From an uncultured Flavobacteriaceae bacterium (lineage in GTDB: Bacteria; Bacteroidota; Bacteroidia; Flavobacteriales; Flavobacteriaceae), in contig CALIJE010000040.1 in the NCBI GenBank assembly GCA_938017825.1, positions 1 through 64,000 on the forward strand: a DNA stretch of 64,000 nt, read 5' to 3'. Both the position numbers and the translations under genes were made by a program. Shown here one piece after another: positions 1 through 10,011 of this stretch (positions within the stretch are counted from its first letter, which is position 1; each line of letters begins with the position of its first letter). The notes under the pieces were generated by a model. That model was not told where the DNA came from, did no database searches, and worked only from the letters and a program-made list of their open reading frames with translations.

Positions 1-1
1 A

Positions 2-988
2 CAAAGACCTAAGCCGTTTGCTAGACAGTCACAGGATCTTACAGAAAACGATATTAGTCCGTTTGCAGAAAACAAGGATGAACTTTTGGAGATTTTTCGA
101 AATTCCGATCGGCGGCAATACGCGCCACCTGCCTTAACTTCCAATTTTTTGCTGCCCGGTTACGACGGTGCTGCGGAATGGGGCGGCACGGCTGCCGACC
201 CTCAAGAAGGTATCATTTATGTAAATTCAAATGAAATGGCTTGGGACCTTAAGATTAGTATAGAGGACAAAATTGCCGAAGATACACCAAGAGGAAAAGC
301 CATCTACCAAAAATTATGCGCAAGCTGCCATCAGGAGAATCGTCAGGGAGCAACTGCAAGCGGTTATCCTGCCCTTTTAGATTTGCAGCTACGGAAAGAC
401 AAGGATGAGGTTTCGCAAGTTATACGTAATGGTAAAGGAATGATGACAGGCTTCCCAGAAATCGAGGATGATGAACTGAATGCGTTGCTTCAATATTTAT
501 ACGAAGAGGAAGTTGAGCGCAAATGGGTTGAAAAAGAGGAGCCAAAGACAGCAAAGAGGAGTTATCGGCATTCGGGATATACCAAATTCCTGGACAGTAA
601 AGGTCTCCCGGGAATTTCCCCACCTTGGGGCACCATGCACGCTATAGATCTTAATACAGGCGATTATATTTGGTCTGTTCCTCTAGGAGATACGCCGCAA
701 CTTGGTGAGGGCGGCAAAGGAACGGGATGCGAAAATTACGGTGGTGCGGTGGTCACGGAAAACGGCCTTCTTTTTATTGCAGCCACTAAAGATGGATATT
801 TTAGGTGCTTCGATAAAACAACAGGGCGATTGCTTTGGGAATACAAGCTTCCGGCTGCAGCATTTGCTACCCCGGCCATGTATGAGGTTGAAGGCAAGCA
901 ATACATTGCTATTGCCTGTGGTGGAGAAAAACTGGGAACCCCCAAAGGAAATAAGATAATTGCTTTTGCCCTCGACGAGAAAAATTAA
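2..988 (+). CDS. PQQ-dependent (quinoprotein) dehydrogenase with c-type cytochrome domain, C-terminal part; truncated by window start
   Basis: Frame is open from the window edge (QRPKPFARQSQDL...) through the listed ORF at 86; heme motif CASCH; PQQ beta-propeller-like C-terminus (GLLFIAATKDGYFRCFDKTTGRLLWEYKLPAAAFATPAMYEVEGKQYIAIACGG). Confidence 0.85.
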   Translation, partial: QRPKPFARQSQDLTENDISPFAENKDELLEIFRNSDRRQYAPPALTSNFLLPGYDGAAEWGGTAADPQEGIIYVNSNEMAWDLKISIEDKIAEDTPRGKAIYQKLCASCHQENRQGATASGYPALLDLQLRKDKDEVSQVIRNGKGMMTGFPEIEDDELNALLQYLYEEEVERKWVEKEEPKTAKRSYRHSGYTKFLDSKGLPGISPPWGTMHAIDLNTGDYIWSVPLGDTPQLGEGGKGTGCENYGGAVVTENGLLFIAATKDGYFRCFDKTTGRLLWEYKLPAAAFATPAMYEVEGKQYIAIACGGEKLGTPKGNKIIAFALDEKN

Positions 989-995
989 TGTCAAG

Positions 996-2195
996 ATGAA
1001 GAATTTCCTCTTCCTATTAGCTTTTGGTTTAATGCTTATTTGTAATGCACAAAAAGGATACGAAACAGGGGTGATAATAGATTCAATACCTGTTGGCAAT
1101 ACCTCGTCTGAAACTTTTGCGCTTTACTTGCCCACAACCTACAAAAGCAATCTATTGTCGTCAATTCTAATTGTTTTCTCTCCGTCCGGAAGAGGAAAAA
1201 ATGCGCTTGAAGTCTTTAAGCAGTCCGCAGAAGATCAAAATTATATTCTCGTTTGCTCCAATAACTCGCGCAATGGGGCTTACGATCGTAATTTTGCCAT
1301 AGCGGAACGTCTTTTTGGTCATATTTTTTCCAATTTCAACATAAAAGAGAAAGGCGTCTATTTGGCGGGGTTTTCTGGCGGATCTCGTTTCGTCTCTGCT
1401 ATTGCTTCAATGAGCGGTCAAATTGAAGGGGTTATTGCTTGTGGTGCTGGTTTCTCGCAATTGCCCTACCATATGCCTGCCGCCCAAAAGTTCGCCTACG
1501 CCGGAATATGTGGCGAGCACGATATGAATTATCGCGAAATGTTAGACGCAAAGACCTACCTAACGCAATTAGGGTTCCAGAATACACTTTTCTCATTTAA
1601 TGGCAATCATCGTTGGCCGCCCCAAGAACAGATTGCGCAGGCATTTAGTTGGCTAGAAATACAATCGGTAAAAAATGGGAATCTCAAAAAATCAAAATCA
1701 GAAATTCTCGAGAATTATAAAGAACAATACGCTATTTCAAAATCCATAAATGAAACTGAGCAACCATTAATTGCCTATGAGCGCTATGAACGTTTAGCTG
1801 AAAGCTATAAAAACTTCTTCGAGCTCGATAGTATTGTAGACACCATGCGCGCAATTCAGAAAAGCACTGCTTATTTGAACGAGCTTGCGGCAAGGGAAGA
1901 TGCCTTTAAGATTGAACGAGACCTGACGAAAACTTTTCTAACTCGGTTCAACAAAGACTATGAAAAGGCTGGAAACGCAAACATGAAATGGTGGGAAAAA
2001 GAATTTCAAAAATTAGATAAATTGGTAGCCAAAAAAGGAGGGTCGCAAATCGAAAAAATGCATTATCGCTTTCGATTCAACCTGTGGGTTATCATTTTTG
2101 AAAAACAAGACTTGCCCGACTTTGAACCCACGCCTGAACAAAAGGCATTTTGCCAGCAATTGTATGACCTTATTTATCCTGAACAGGCAAAATAA
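996..2195 (+). CDS. Secreted alpha/beta-hydrolase-like protein
   Basis: Signal peptide MKNFLFLLAFGLMLICNAQ at the internal ATG 996; nucleophile-elbow-like AGFSGGSR. Confidence 0.55.
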   Translation: MKNFLFLLAFGLMLICNAQKGYETGVIIDSIPVGNTSSETFALYLPTTYKSNLLSSILIVFSPSGRGKNALEVFKQSAEDQNYILVCSNNSRNGAYDRNFAIAERLFGHIFSNFNIKEKGVYLAGFSGGSRFVSAIASMSGQIEGVIACGAGFSQLPYHMPAAQKFAYAGICGEHDMNYREMLDAKTYLTQLGFQNTLFSFNGNHRWPPQEQIAQAFSWLEIQSVKNGNLKKSKSEILENYKEQYAISKSINETEQPLIAYERYERLAESYKNFFELDSIVDTMRAIQKSTAYLNELAAREDAFKIERDLTKTFLTRFNKDYEKAGNANMKWWEKEFQKLDKLVAKKGGSQIEKMHYRFRFNLWVIIFEKQDLPDFEPTPEQKAFCQQLYDLIYPEQAK

Positions 2196-2210
2196 AATGT
2201 TAGTGTGCGC

Positions 2211-3410
2211 CTAATCTCGTTCAGCTAAGGTCTGTGTCAAATCAATTAGGCCTTTGCCCTCTTGTTTAAAAACTCGCTTGGTGCGCAGATATCGATTTAG
2301 ATTATACTCATCGTAGTTAGGAGATAACTTGTCTATACTGCTTACGCGCACCTTTCCAGAGGCGTGGATAAATTCCTTATTTCCAATCCACATTCCAACG
2401 TGTACTACTTTTTCCTTCGTGGAGTCTGTTGCTTTTCTTCCAAAAAACAACAAATCGCCCCGTTGCAAGACATCAAAATTTCGAGTGGAGTCTATTGCCA
2501 TTCCTGTGCGCACTTGCTGTGAAGCGTCTCGTGGAATAACCATGCCATTAAGAAAAAAAACAGTTTTTGTAAAGCCACTGCAGTCTACCCCTTTTGTTGA
2601 AGTGCCCCCCCAAAGGTATGGGACCCCCATTAAGGTCTTTCCGGTCGCTACCAAATTCTCGTTGGTGGGGCTTAGCGTTTCCAGCCAATCGCTGTATGGC
2701 CTTGCCTCGTTTTTTCGAACATAGGCATTTCGTCCGTCGGGAAAGCGGACCATAAAATTATCATCTGAATTACGCACCACGCTCAACAGTCCGCCTGCCG
2801 TAAGATCTGAAATGACCGCACCATCGAATTGGGAGTCCTGAAAAGCATGGCCGTAGGTCTTTAAATAAATGATCTTTTCATCGTCTCTCCAATTTTCCGC
2901 ACTCTGTTCGTCTACCAAAACAACTCCTCCTTCATCTACCCATGCAAGGTACTTATCTGGAGTTTGAACGTAAAACCAATTTTCCTTTTGTTTGTACACA
3001 TTCAATACCGTGCCCAAGGTAGCTTGCGTGGCCAGTTCTGAGGAATGACCTGGATTACTGCGAAGGTTGGCCACTGAAATATTAACTATCGCCCTCGTCA
3101 TTTTTCCTAACTTGTCCGACGGCAATACTTGAACGCTGTCGATATATGGAATACTATCAGCTTCCAATCGATTTTTTAAGGCGGCCATTGCCTCTGGTAG
3201 ATTGCTCTCTCCTTTAAGGATATACGAACCTTCATGCTTCTCAGCTTTTACATCGAATAAGGCCACTCTTTTGTCTGGCGCATATTCAGCTTTGATCTTT
3301 GAGAGCTGAACCTCGGCAACACTTAAAGCTTTGTTCGGGTCTTCCTTGCAGCCGAAACATATAAGCAAGCCAATTATAAATAAAACACTATGTCGTTTTG
3401 ATGTTTTCAT
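2211..3410 (-). CDS. SH3-domain C40 (NlpC/P60) family peptidase, lipoprotein
   Basis: GVPYLWGGTSTKGVDCSGFT catalytic Cys motif and HVGMWIG His motif; lipobox-like LLICFGC; SH3-like region LRSNPGHSSELATQATLGTVL. Confidence 0.9.
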   Translation of the reverse strand: MKTSKRHSVLFIIGLLICFGCKEDPNKALSVAEVQLSKIKAEYAPDKRVALFDVKAEKHEGSYILKGESNLPEAMAALKNRLEADSIPYIDSVQVLPSDKLGKMTRAIVNISVANLRSNPGHSSELATQATLGTVLNVYKQKENWFYVQTPDKYLAWVDEGGVVLVDEQSAENWRDDEKIIYLKTYGHAFQDSQFDGAVISDLTAGGLLSVVRNSDDNFMVRFPDGRNAYVRKNEARPYSDWLETLSPTNENLVATGKTLMGVPYLWGGTSTKGVDCSGFTKTVFFLNGMVIPRDASQQVRTGMAIDSTRNFDVLQRGDLLFFGRKATDSTKEKVVHVGMWIGNKEFIHASGKVRVSSIDKLSPNYDEYNLNRYLRTKRVFKQEGKGLIDLTQTLAERD

Positions 3411-3507
3411 TGCTAATGGTTTTTACAAAAATAGCAATTATCTACTGCCAACGCCCTGCCCCTACTAGGTCTTGTATCCGTCTCTATTTTTATTACTTTC
3501 GCTTTGC

Positions 3508-4740
3508 ATGAATAAACTTGGAGTTATCGAGCTTTTCGCCGGGGTCGGCGGTTTCCGATTGGGGTTGGAAAAAACGAATGCTTTCGAGGTTATTTGGAGC
3601 AACCAATGGGAGCCCAGCACCAAAACCCAACATGCCTCTGCGGTATATGAGGCGCGGTTTGGTTCTATGAACCATAGTAATGAGGATATAGCAGAGGTTC
3701 CTACGGCCGCAATCCCAGATGCCGATGTCTTGGTTGGTGGGTTTCCTTGTCAGGATTACTCGGTCGCCACTACACTACAAAACTCAAAAGGTCTTTTAGG
3801 GAAAAAGGGGGTGTTGTGGTGGAGCATTCACAGAATTCTTTCGGAAAAAACAAATAAGCCCAAATATCTCATTCTTGAAAACGTTGATCGTTTGTTGAAG
3901 TCTCCTTCTACCCAACGAGGACGCGATTTCGCCATCATCTTAAAGAGCTTGGATGAGCTAGGCTATGCGGTGGAGTGGCGTGTAATCAATGCGGCGGACT
4001 ATGGAATGGCCCAACGCCGGAGAAGGGTTTTTATCATGGGTTACCACAAAAGCTCTCCGTTATATAGATCTCTAAATGGAACGGACAAAAAAGATTGGGT
4101 ACTTTCTTCCGGTGTATTTGCAAAGGCTCTTCCCCTAGTTGTTTCTTCGGGAAAAGCATCGCAGATCAATATTACCCAAGATTTAGTAGTGCTCTCCAAC
4201 AGCTTCAATAAAGAGGAGAAACTGTCCCCTTTCCAAAATTCAGGTGTTTTTTGTAACGGCAAAGCCGTCACTATAAAAACAATTCCCTCATATGAAGGTC
4301 CTAAAATGACGTTAGGAGACGTGCTCCAAAATGGGGCCGTCGCTGAAGAATTTTATATTTTAGAAAAAGACCAACACAAATGGAATTATTTAAAAGGCGC
4401 AAAGAAGGAGACCCGCAAGGCGAAAAACGGCTACGAATACACCTATAGTGAAGGCCGCATGGTCTTCCCAGATGCTTTGGACAACGCTTCAAGAACTATA
4501 ATTACGGGGGAAGGTGGGCCGAGCGCTTCGCGATTCAAACATGTAATTCAAAGTGCAACAGGACTTCGTAGGCTGACCCCTATAGAATTGGAGCGGCTAA
4601 ATATGTTCCCTGATAATCATACCCAACTTCAAGGAATAAGCAATACCAAGCGGGCCTTTTTTATGGGTAATGCGCTTGTGATCGGGGTGGTCGAAAAAAT
4701 TGCTGCTCAACTTATAAAACAGATCGAAAACATTAGTTGA
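3508..4740 (+). CDS. DNA (cytosine-5-)-methyltransferase
   Basis: ELFAGVGGFRLGLE (motif I), GGFPCQDYSVA (motif IV PCQ), ENVDRLLKSP (motif VI), RRRRVFIMGY (motif VIII), RRLTPIELERLNMFPD and MGNALVIGVV (motifs IX/X). The start at 3508 is preferred over 3472. Confidence 0.93.
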   Translation: MNKLGVIELFAGVGGFRLGLEKTNAFEVIWSNQWEPSTKTQHASAVYEARFGSMNHSNEDIAEVPTAAIPDADVLVGGFPCQDYSVATTLQNSKGLLGKKGVLWWSIHRILSEKTNKPKYLILENVDRLLKSPSTQRGRDFAIILKSLDELGYAVEWRVINAADYGMAQRRRRVFIMGYHKSSPLYRSLNGTDKKDWVLSSGVFAKALPLVVSSGKASQINITQDLVVLSNSFNKEEKLSPFQNSGVFCNGKAVTIKTIPSYEGPKMTLGDVLQNGAVAEEFYILEKDQHKWNYLKGAKKETRKAKNGYEYTYSEGRMVFPDALDNASRTIITGEGGPSASRFKHVIQSATGLRRLTPIELERLNMFPDNHTQLQGISNTKRAFFMGNALVIGVVEKIAAQLIKQIENIS

Positions 4741-5121
4741 TCATTTTGTTTCTTAGCTAACAGTGAACCTTTATCGATAAAGGAAAAATACATTTACAAA
4801 CTTGTCAAAAATCACAACAATACCTTCAAAATCATTAAACATTTAGTGCTACTAAGAACAAAATCATGCTTGTTTTATCCCGACATAACCGACTCGATAG
4901 TTGGTTGGTATCAGATTGGCATTGCAAATCTTGCGGTTAGGCAAGGGCTTAACCAGTTAATTTGGTTTTAAAATTATACGTGGTTTTTCCAAATAACAAA
5001 CCGTGTAGTATGTGTGTGCAATACCATCCAAAATTCGATGTCTACAAAATTGATGGTGTTATTTCTACTAAATTAGTATAAATTTCGATCAATAATTGAA
5101 TACGACCAGCGCCCCTAGAAT

Positions 5122-5541
5122 ATGCAAATAGTAAGTAATCCTAAAGTACAAGAAACGATAGGTAGATATCCTAAAGCGGCACAAAAACGATTATCTCAAT
5201 TGCGAAAATTAATTTTAGAGGCTGCGTCTGAAATCGAGGGTCTTGATAAGATCGAAGAAACCTTGAAATGGGGAGAGCCAAGTTATCTGACTAAGCATGG
5301 AAGTACTGTGCGAATGGATTGGAAGGAGAAAAAGCCCGATCAGTTCGTGATCTATTTTAAATGCACGTCAAAGCTAGTCGAAACCTTTAGGGAAATTCAT
5401 AAGGATTCTTTTGTTTTCGAGGGAAATAGGGCCATTGTTTTTAAGATACAGCAAGAAATTCCGGAAAAAGCCTTGAAACAGTGTATCGCCATGGCGTTGA
5501 CTTATCATAAAGCAAAGCATTTACCCTTATTGGGTGCATAA
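5122..5541 (+). CDS. DUF1801 domain-containing protein
   Basis: KIEETLKWGEPSYLTKHGSTVRMDWKEKKPDQFVIYFKC resembles the DUF1801/YdhG family. Confidence 0.75.
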   Translation: MQIVSNPKVQETIGRYPKAAQKRLSQLRKLILEAASEIEGLDKIEETLKWGEPSYLTKHGSTVRMDWKEKKPDQFVIYFKCTSKLVETFREIHKDSFVFEGNRAIVFKIQQEIPEKALKQCIAMALTYHKAKHLPLLGA

Positions 5542-5546
5542 TAGTT

Positions 5547-5990
5547 TTACTCCTTAACCATTTTGATGTGAGGTATACCATCTTCTAGGTATTCAGTTCC
5601 GGTTTCCTGAAAACCTAAGGAATTGTAAAATCTCTTAAGATATGTTTGTGCGGATAAATGAATTGTGGTTTGCTTGAATTTTTGTTCAACAGCCAATATC
5701 GAAGCCTTCATAATATCTTTACCGAAGTCGTTTTGGCGTTCAGACATGATAACGGCAACTCTGCCTATGCTCGCTTGCGAAAAATAATGTCCCTTATCGA
5801 ATATCCGGGTATACGCTACAAGCTTATTCTTTTTATACCCTAAAACATGTAACGCTTTTTGGTCTTTTCCATCAAGATCTTGATACACACAGTCTTGTTC
5901 AACCACAAAAACTTCGGATCTAAGTTGAAGAATGTCGTAAAGTTCTTGGGTGGTAAGTTCAGCGAAATTTTTAACGATGATCTGTAACAT
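5547..5990 (-). CDS. GNAT family N-acetyltransferase, ElaA-like
   Basis: LYDILQLRSEVFVVEQDCVYQDLDGKDQKALHVLG is typical of ElaA; IGRVAV acetyl-CoA region. Confidence 0.85.
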   Translation of the reverse strand: MLQIIVKNFAELTTQELYDILQLRSEVFVVEQDCVYQDLDGKDQKALHVLGYKKNKLVAYTRIFDKGHYFSQASIGRVAVIMSERQNDFGKDIMKASILAVEQKFKQTTIHLSAQTYLKRFYNSLGFQETGTEYLEDGIPHIKMVKE

Positions 5991-5994
5991 TCAT

Positions 5995-6426
5995 TTATGA
6001 ACAAGGAATTTTTTCAACGCGCCGCTCATGGCGCCCACCTTCAAAGCTCGTGCTTAAAAAAACCTTTACCATTTCTAGGGCTTGAGGCAGCGAAATAAAA
6101 CGAGCAGGTAAACTTAGAATATTGGCATCATTATGTTCTCTACCCAGTGCAACGAGCTCTTTGCTCCAACAAAGGGCACAACGTACTTTCGAATGTTTGT
6201 TCGCTGTCATGGATGCCCCATTACCACTACCACAAATTATGATACCAAAGTTTACCTTTCCTTCGTCCACATCATTTGCCACAGGATGAACAAAATCTGG
6301 ATAATCAACACTATCGGTGCCATCGGTGCCATAGTTTGCCACTTCTATTTGCATTGACTTTAATAAACCTACAATCGCTAGCTTATATTCAGTACCGGCA
6401 TGGTCGTTGCCTATGGCTATTTTCAT
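5995..6426 (-). CDS. rpiB: Ribose 5-phosphate isomerase B
   Basis: MKIAIGNDHAGTEYK, GIIICGSGNGASMTANKH, HNDANILSLPARF. Confidence 0.93.
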   Translation of the reverse strand: MKIAIGNDHAGTEYKLAIVGLLKSMQIEVANYGTDGTDSVDYPDFVHPVANDVDEGKVNFGIIICGSGNGASMTANKHSKVRCALCWSKELVALGREHNDANILSLPARFISLPQALEMVKVFLSTSFEGGRHERRVEKIPCS

Positions 6427-6540
6427 CTTGGGTTTTCAATTGGTTAGTGGCACAAAAGTACGAATAGTTGTGTGTTTGCAACAAAAAAGCATCCGTTGAC
6501 AACATAAATTACGTATTTCCTAAGCAGACTTGTTAATTAG

Positions 6541-6960
6541 CTATTCATAAAATAGGTTTTTACTGTTCATAAGCTCATCACAAAAAAGCATTTCAAAACT
6601 TTGTTTTTTAATCTAAATAGTGCTTTACGAAACCTATTCATATTTCACTAATTTATTTTTTACAATTTTACAGTAAGATATCAGCGCTTCTTGTAGAGTA
6701 ATGAACATATATTTTAATAAAAGTTATATGAATTTTATGTTCATATCTGTTATGAAGATACGTTTATAAGAACTATAACCATCTGATTTTTAAAAACCTT
6801 CCTTTTGTAAAAAATGTCAACAAAATCTTTTTGTTGTTCATAGCAACTAAAGTCATGTTTTTTTATATCCATTATCAACACACAATCATAAACAACATTT
6901 TTGATTTAATTTATTTAAAAAATAAAATGATTATATAATATATGTTCATAACATAAACCA
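6541..6960. other. Candidate replication origin or regulatory region: AT-rich intergenic region with repeated TGTTCATA(A)
   Basis: Exact TGTTCATA at 6565-region (6564-6571), 6738-6745, 6836-6843 and 6943-6950; variant at 6701; TTATCAACA at 6873-6881; long A/T tract 6901-6940. Read directly; function is inferred. Confidence 0.4.
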
Positions 6961-6995
6961 TAACGAAACTAAATACCGCCTCAAATTATAATTCG

Positions 6996-7003
6996 TAATT
7001 TTG
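6996..7003 (+). promoter_or_regulatory. Bacteroidetes-type -7 promoter element (TANNTTTG) for rnr
   Basis: TAATTTTG located 20 nt before the rnr ATG. Confidence 0.5.
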
Positions 7004-7022
7004 GGCAACTAATGAAGATTTA

Positions 7023-9212
7023 ATGTCGAAGAAAAAAAAGAAAGCAAAAAACCATAGAAAAAACGAAATTACACGGGGTATTTTTACCGTACTTGAAAAA
7101 GAACCGAAAAAAACGTTCAACTATAAGCAAATTGCAGCAAAAATAGGCGTTACCGACGCACACGATAGAAATACCCTAATCAAGAGATTAGTCAAATTAA
7201 AAGAAGCGAAACGCATTGCCGAAACCGATCGAGGCCAGTATAAGGCGCTAGCATCTACAAAAACATACCATACAGGCACTGTTGATATTACAGGAAGAGG
7301 CAATGCCTATATTATCATTGAAGGGATGGACGATGATGTGTTTGTGCCGTTCAATAAGCTTAAAAAAGCGTTCCATAAAGACACTGTTGAAGTTTATATT
7401 TTCCCTAAAAGAAATGGGAAAAAATTAGAAGGTGAGATTACTAGTATTGTAGCGCGAAACAAGAGCAGCTTCGTTGGTATCGTAGATATGCAAAAGACCT
7501 TCGCTTTTGTACGTCCTTCTGATTTTAGAATGTATACCGATATTTTTGTCCCAAAGGAAAAAATAGGATCTGCTGAAGATGGTGATAAGGTCATCGTTGA
7601 AGTAGAAGAATGGCCAGATAAGGCAGAATCGCCTTTCGGACATATTACAGAGGTTTTAGGTAAACCAGGGGAACATGACACTGAAATTCATTCTATTTTG
7701 GCGGAATATGGGCTTCCTTATACCTTTCCTTTGGAGGTGGAACGTTATGCTAATGAGTTAGATACTAGTATTAAGGCTGCTGAAATTGCTAAACGAAGGG
7801 ACATGCGTGATGTTCTGACATTTACAATAGATCCAAAAGATGCCAAAGATTTTGACGATGCACTCTCTTATGAGGTTTTGGAAAATGGAAATTTTGAAAT
7901 CGGGATTCATATCGCGGATGTTTCCCATTATGTAAGGCCGGATACAATTTTAGATGAAGAGGCGTACAATAGGGCTACCTCGGTTTATTTGGTAGACCGA
8001 GTCGTGCCGATGCTTCCGGAAGTACTTTCAAACAACGCCTGTTCGTTGAGACCACATGAAGAAAAGTACACATTTTCAGCTGTATTTGAATTGAATGATC
8101 GGGCTGAATTGAAAAATCAATGGTTTGGGCGCACGGTTATAAATAGCAACGAGCGCTTTGCGTATGAAGAGGCACAATATATTATTGAGAACAAGAATGG
8201 AAATATCCCTAAAGAAATTTCTATTCGAGAAGGTGCATATTCGGTTGCTGAAGAAGTTGTCGAGGCTACCTTGAAAATGGATGAATTAGCCAAAATTATG
8301 CGCCAAAAACGAATGCAGCAGGGTGCAATTTCATTCGATTCAGTAGAGGTTCGCTTTAATTTAAATGACAAAAACGAGCCTGAAAGTGTCTATTTTAAGG
8401 AATCAAAGGACGCAAATAAGTTGATTGAGGAGTTTATGCTTCTTGCAAACCGAAAGGTGGCCGAATATATTGGAAAGCAGAAACCAAAGAAAACGTTCGT
8501 GTATCGCATACATGACGATCCTAATGAAGATAAATTACAAGCGCTTAACGGGATTATTTCCCGTTTTGGGCACAAACTTGACTTTAAGGATAAAAAATCC
8601 ATTAGCTCATCGCTAAACAAGCTTCTGGCCGATGTAAAAGGTCAAAAAGAACAAAATTTGGTAGATACTTTGGCAATTCGTAGCATGAGCAAGGCAATTT
8701 ATACAACTGAGAACATAGGCCACTACGGTTTGGCGTTCGATTATTATTCTCACTTTACCTCTCCAATACGCCGTTATCCCGATGTTATGGTACATCGTTT
8801 ACTTCAACATTACCTAGATGACGGAAAATCAGCAAAGGAACAGTTATATGAGGAAAAATGTAAGCATTCCTCGGACATGGAAAACCTTGCAGCGAATGCA
8901 GAACGGGATTCGGTTAAATACATGCAGATCAAATTTATGCAAGATCACCAAGACAGGGAATTCGTAGGGGTAATTTCAGGAGTGACCGAATGGGGAATTT
9001 ATGTGGAGATTATAGAGAATAAGTGTGAGGGGATGGTTCGTATTCGAGATATAAAAGGGGATTATTATATCTTTGATGAAAAGGAGTATGCCATAATAGG
9101 CGAACGAACTAAAACCAAGTACACCTTAGGAGACGAGGTTGTGGTTATGGTAAAAAGTACTGATTTGATTAAGCGCCATTTGGATTTTTCTTTGATTGGT
9201 AGGAGCGAATAG
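7023..9212 (+). CDS. rnr: Ribonuclease R
   Basis: RNB catalytic motif TIDPKDAKDFDDALS; YSHFTSPIRRYPDVMVHRLL; C-terminal S1 domain. Confidence 0.96.
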   Translation: MSKKKKKAKNHRKNEITRGIFTVLEKEPKKTFNYKQIAAKIGVTDAHDRNTLIKRLVKLKEAKRIAETDRGQYKALASTKTYHTGTVDITGRGNAYIIIEGMDDDVFVPFNKLKKAFHKDTVEVYIFPKRNGKKLEGEITSIVARNKSSFVGIVDMQKTFAFVRPSDFRMYTDIFVPKEKIGSAEDGDKVIVEVEEWPDKAESPFGHITEVLGKPGEHDTEIHSILAEYGLPYTFPLEVERYANELDTSIKAAEIAKRRDMRDVLTFTIDPKDAKDFDDALSYEVLENGNFEIGIHIADVSHYVRPDTILDEEAYNRATSVYLVDRVVPMLPEVLSNNACSLRPHEEKYTFSAVFELNDRAELKNQWFGRTVINSNERFAYEEAQYIIENKNGNIPKEISIREGAYSVAEEVVEATLKMDELAKIMRQKRMQQGAISFDSVEVRFNLNDKNEPESVYFKESKDANKLIEEFMLLANRKVAEYIGKQKPKKTFVYRIHDDPNEDKLQALNGIISRFGHKLDFKDKKSISSSLNKLLADVKGQKEQNLVDTLAIRSMSKAIYTTENIGHYGLAFDYYSHFTSPIRRYPDVMVHRLLQHYLDDGKSAKEQLYEEKCKHSSDMENLAANAERDSVKYMQIKFMQDHQDREFVGVISGVTEWGIYVEIIENKCEGMVRIRDIKGDYYIFDEKEYAIIGERTKTKYTLGDEVVVMVKSTDLIKRHLDFSLIGRSE

Positions 9213-9263
9213 GTTTTTGGAATGGATGTTGTTTATAGATGAACAACCTACTTAAAAACTGAT

Positions 9264-9950
9264 ATGATACAAAAAACAATTTTTTTTACCCTTCTTTTTT
9301 TCGGCGTGCACTTGCTATCTGGCCAAGATGAAGAAGTTACAATTCAAATCGATGCGTTCAAAGAAATCAAAGCTTTCGACGGACTTTCGGTCAACTTGAT
9401 CAAATCTACTGAGAACAAAGTTGTGATTACCGGGGAAAGCACCGGTAGGGTTAGCGTTGTCAATAATAAAGAGGTATTGAAACTCAGAATGAAACTTGAC
9501 AAAATATTTAGTGGTTACCGCACCTTTGTAGATGTATATTATTCCGGAGAAGTTATTATAATCGATGTGAACGAAGACGCCCGAATTACCTCAAAAGAGA
9601 CCATTAAACAAGACGTGCTGGAACTTAAGGCCCAAGAAGGAGGGGAATTAAGCATAAGTACGGAAGTTGAGCAGCTATTGATCAAAACCGTGACCGGCGG
9701 TGTTATTGAAACAGTAGGTGCTGCAGATTTACAAGATGTAGCCATTAATACCGGTGGAATATATGAGGGCAAGGACCTAAAGACTAAATTCACTACAATT
9801 AACGTTAATGCAGGATCTAGGGCAGAAATTTATGCCACTGATTATGTCAAGGCAACCGTTAAGGCAGGCGGTGAGGTTTTGGTATATGGCGACCCGGCAA
9901 AGATGGAGGAAAAGGCTGTTTTTGGAGGAACCATCAAACGCGTACAATAA
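9264..9950 (+). CDS. Head GIN domain-containing (DUF2807-like) secreted protein
   Basis: Signal peptide; FKEIKAFDGLSVNLIKSTENKVVITGE and repeated beta-helix-like strands. Confidence 0.75.
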   Translation: MIQKTIFFTLLFFGVHLLSGQDEEVTIQIDAFKEIKAFDGLSVNLIKSTENKVVITGESTGRVSVVNNKEVLKLRMKLDKIFSGYRTFVDVYYSGEVIIIDVNEDARITSKETIKQDVLELKAQEGGELSISTEVEQLLIKTVTGGVIETVGAADLQDVAINTGGIYEGKDLKTKFTTINVNAGSRAEIYATDYVKATVKAGGEVLVYGDPAKMEEKAVFGGTIKRVQ

Positions 9951-10011
9951 TAGATTTGAGCTTCTCGTGAAGCTTAGCGATATACAACCATAAAACCAAC
10001 CACCCCCTACT

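Noticed and set aside
4741-5121. Possible integron attC or IS remnant after the methyltransferase
   Set aside because: No paired core-site motifs, no integrase/transposase, and no clear terminal inverted repeats with target duplication.
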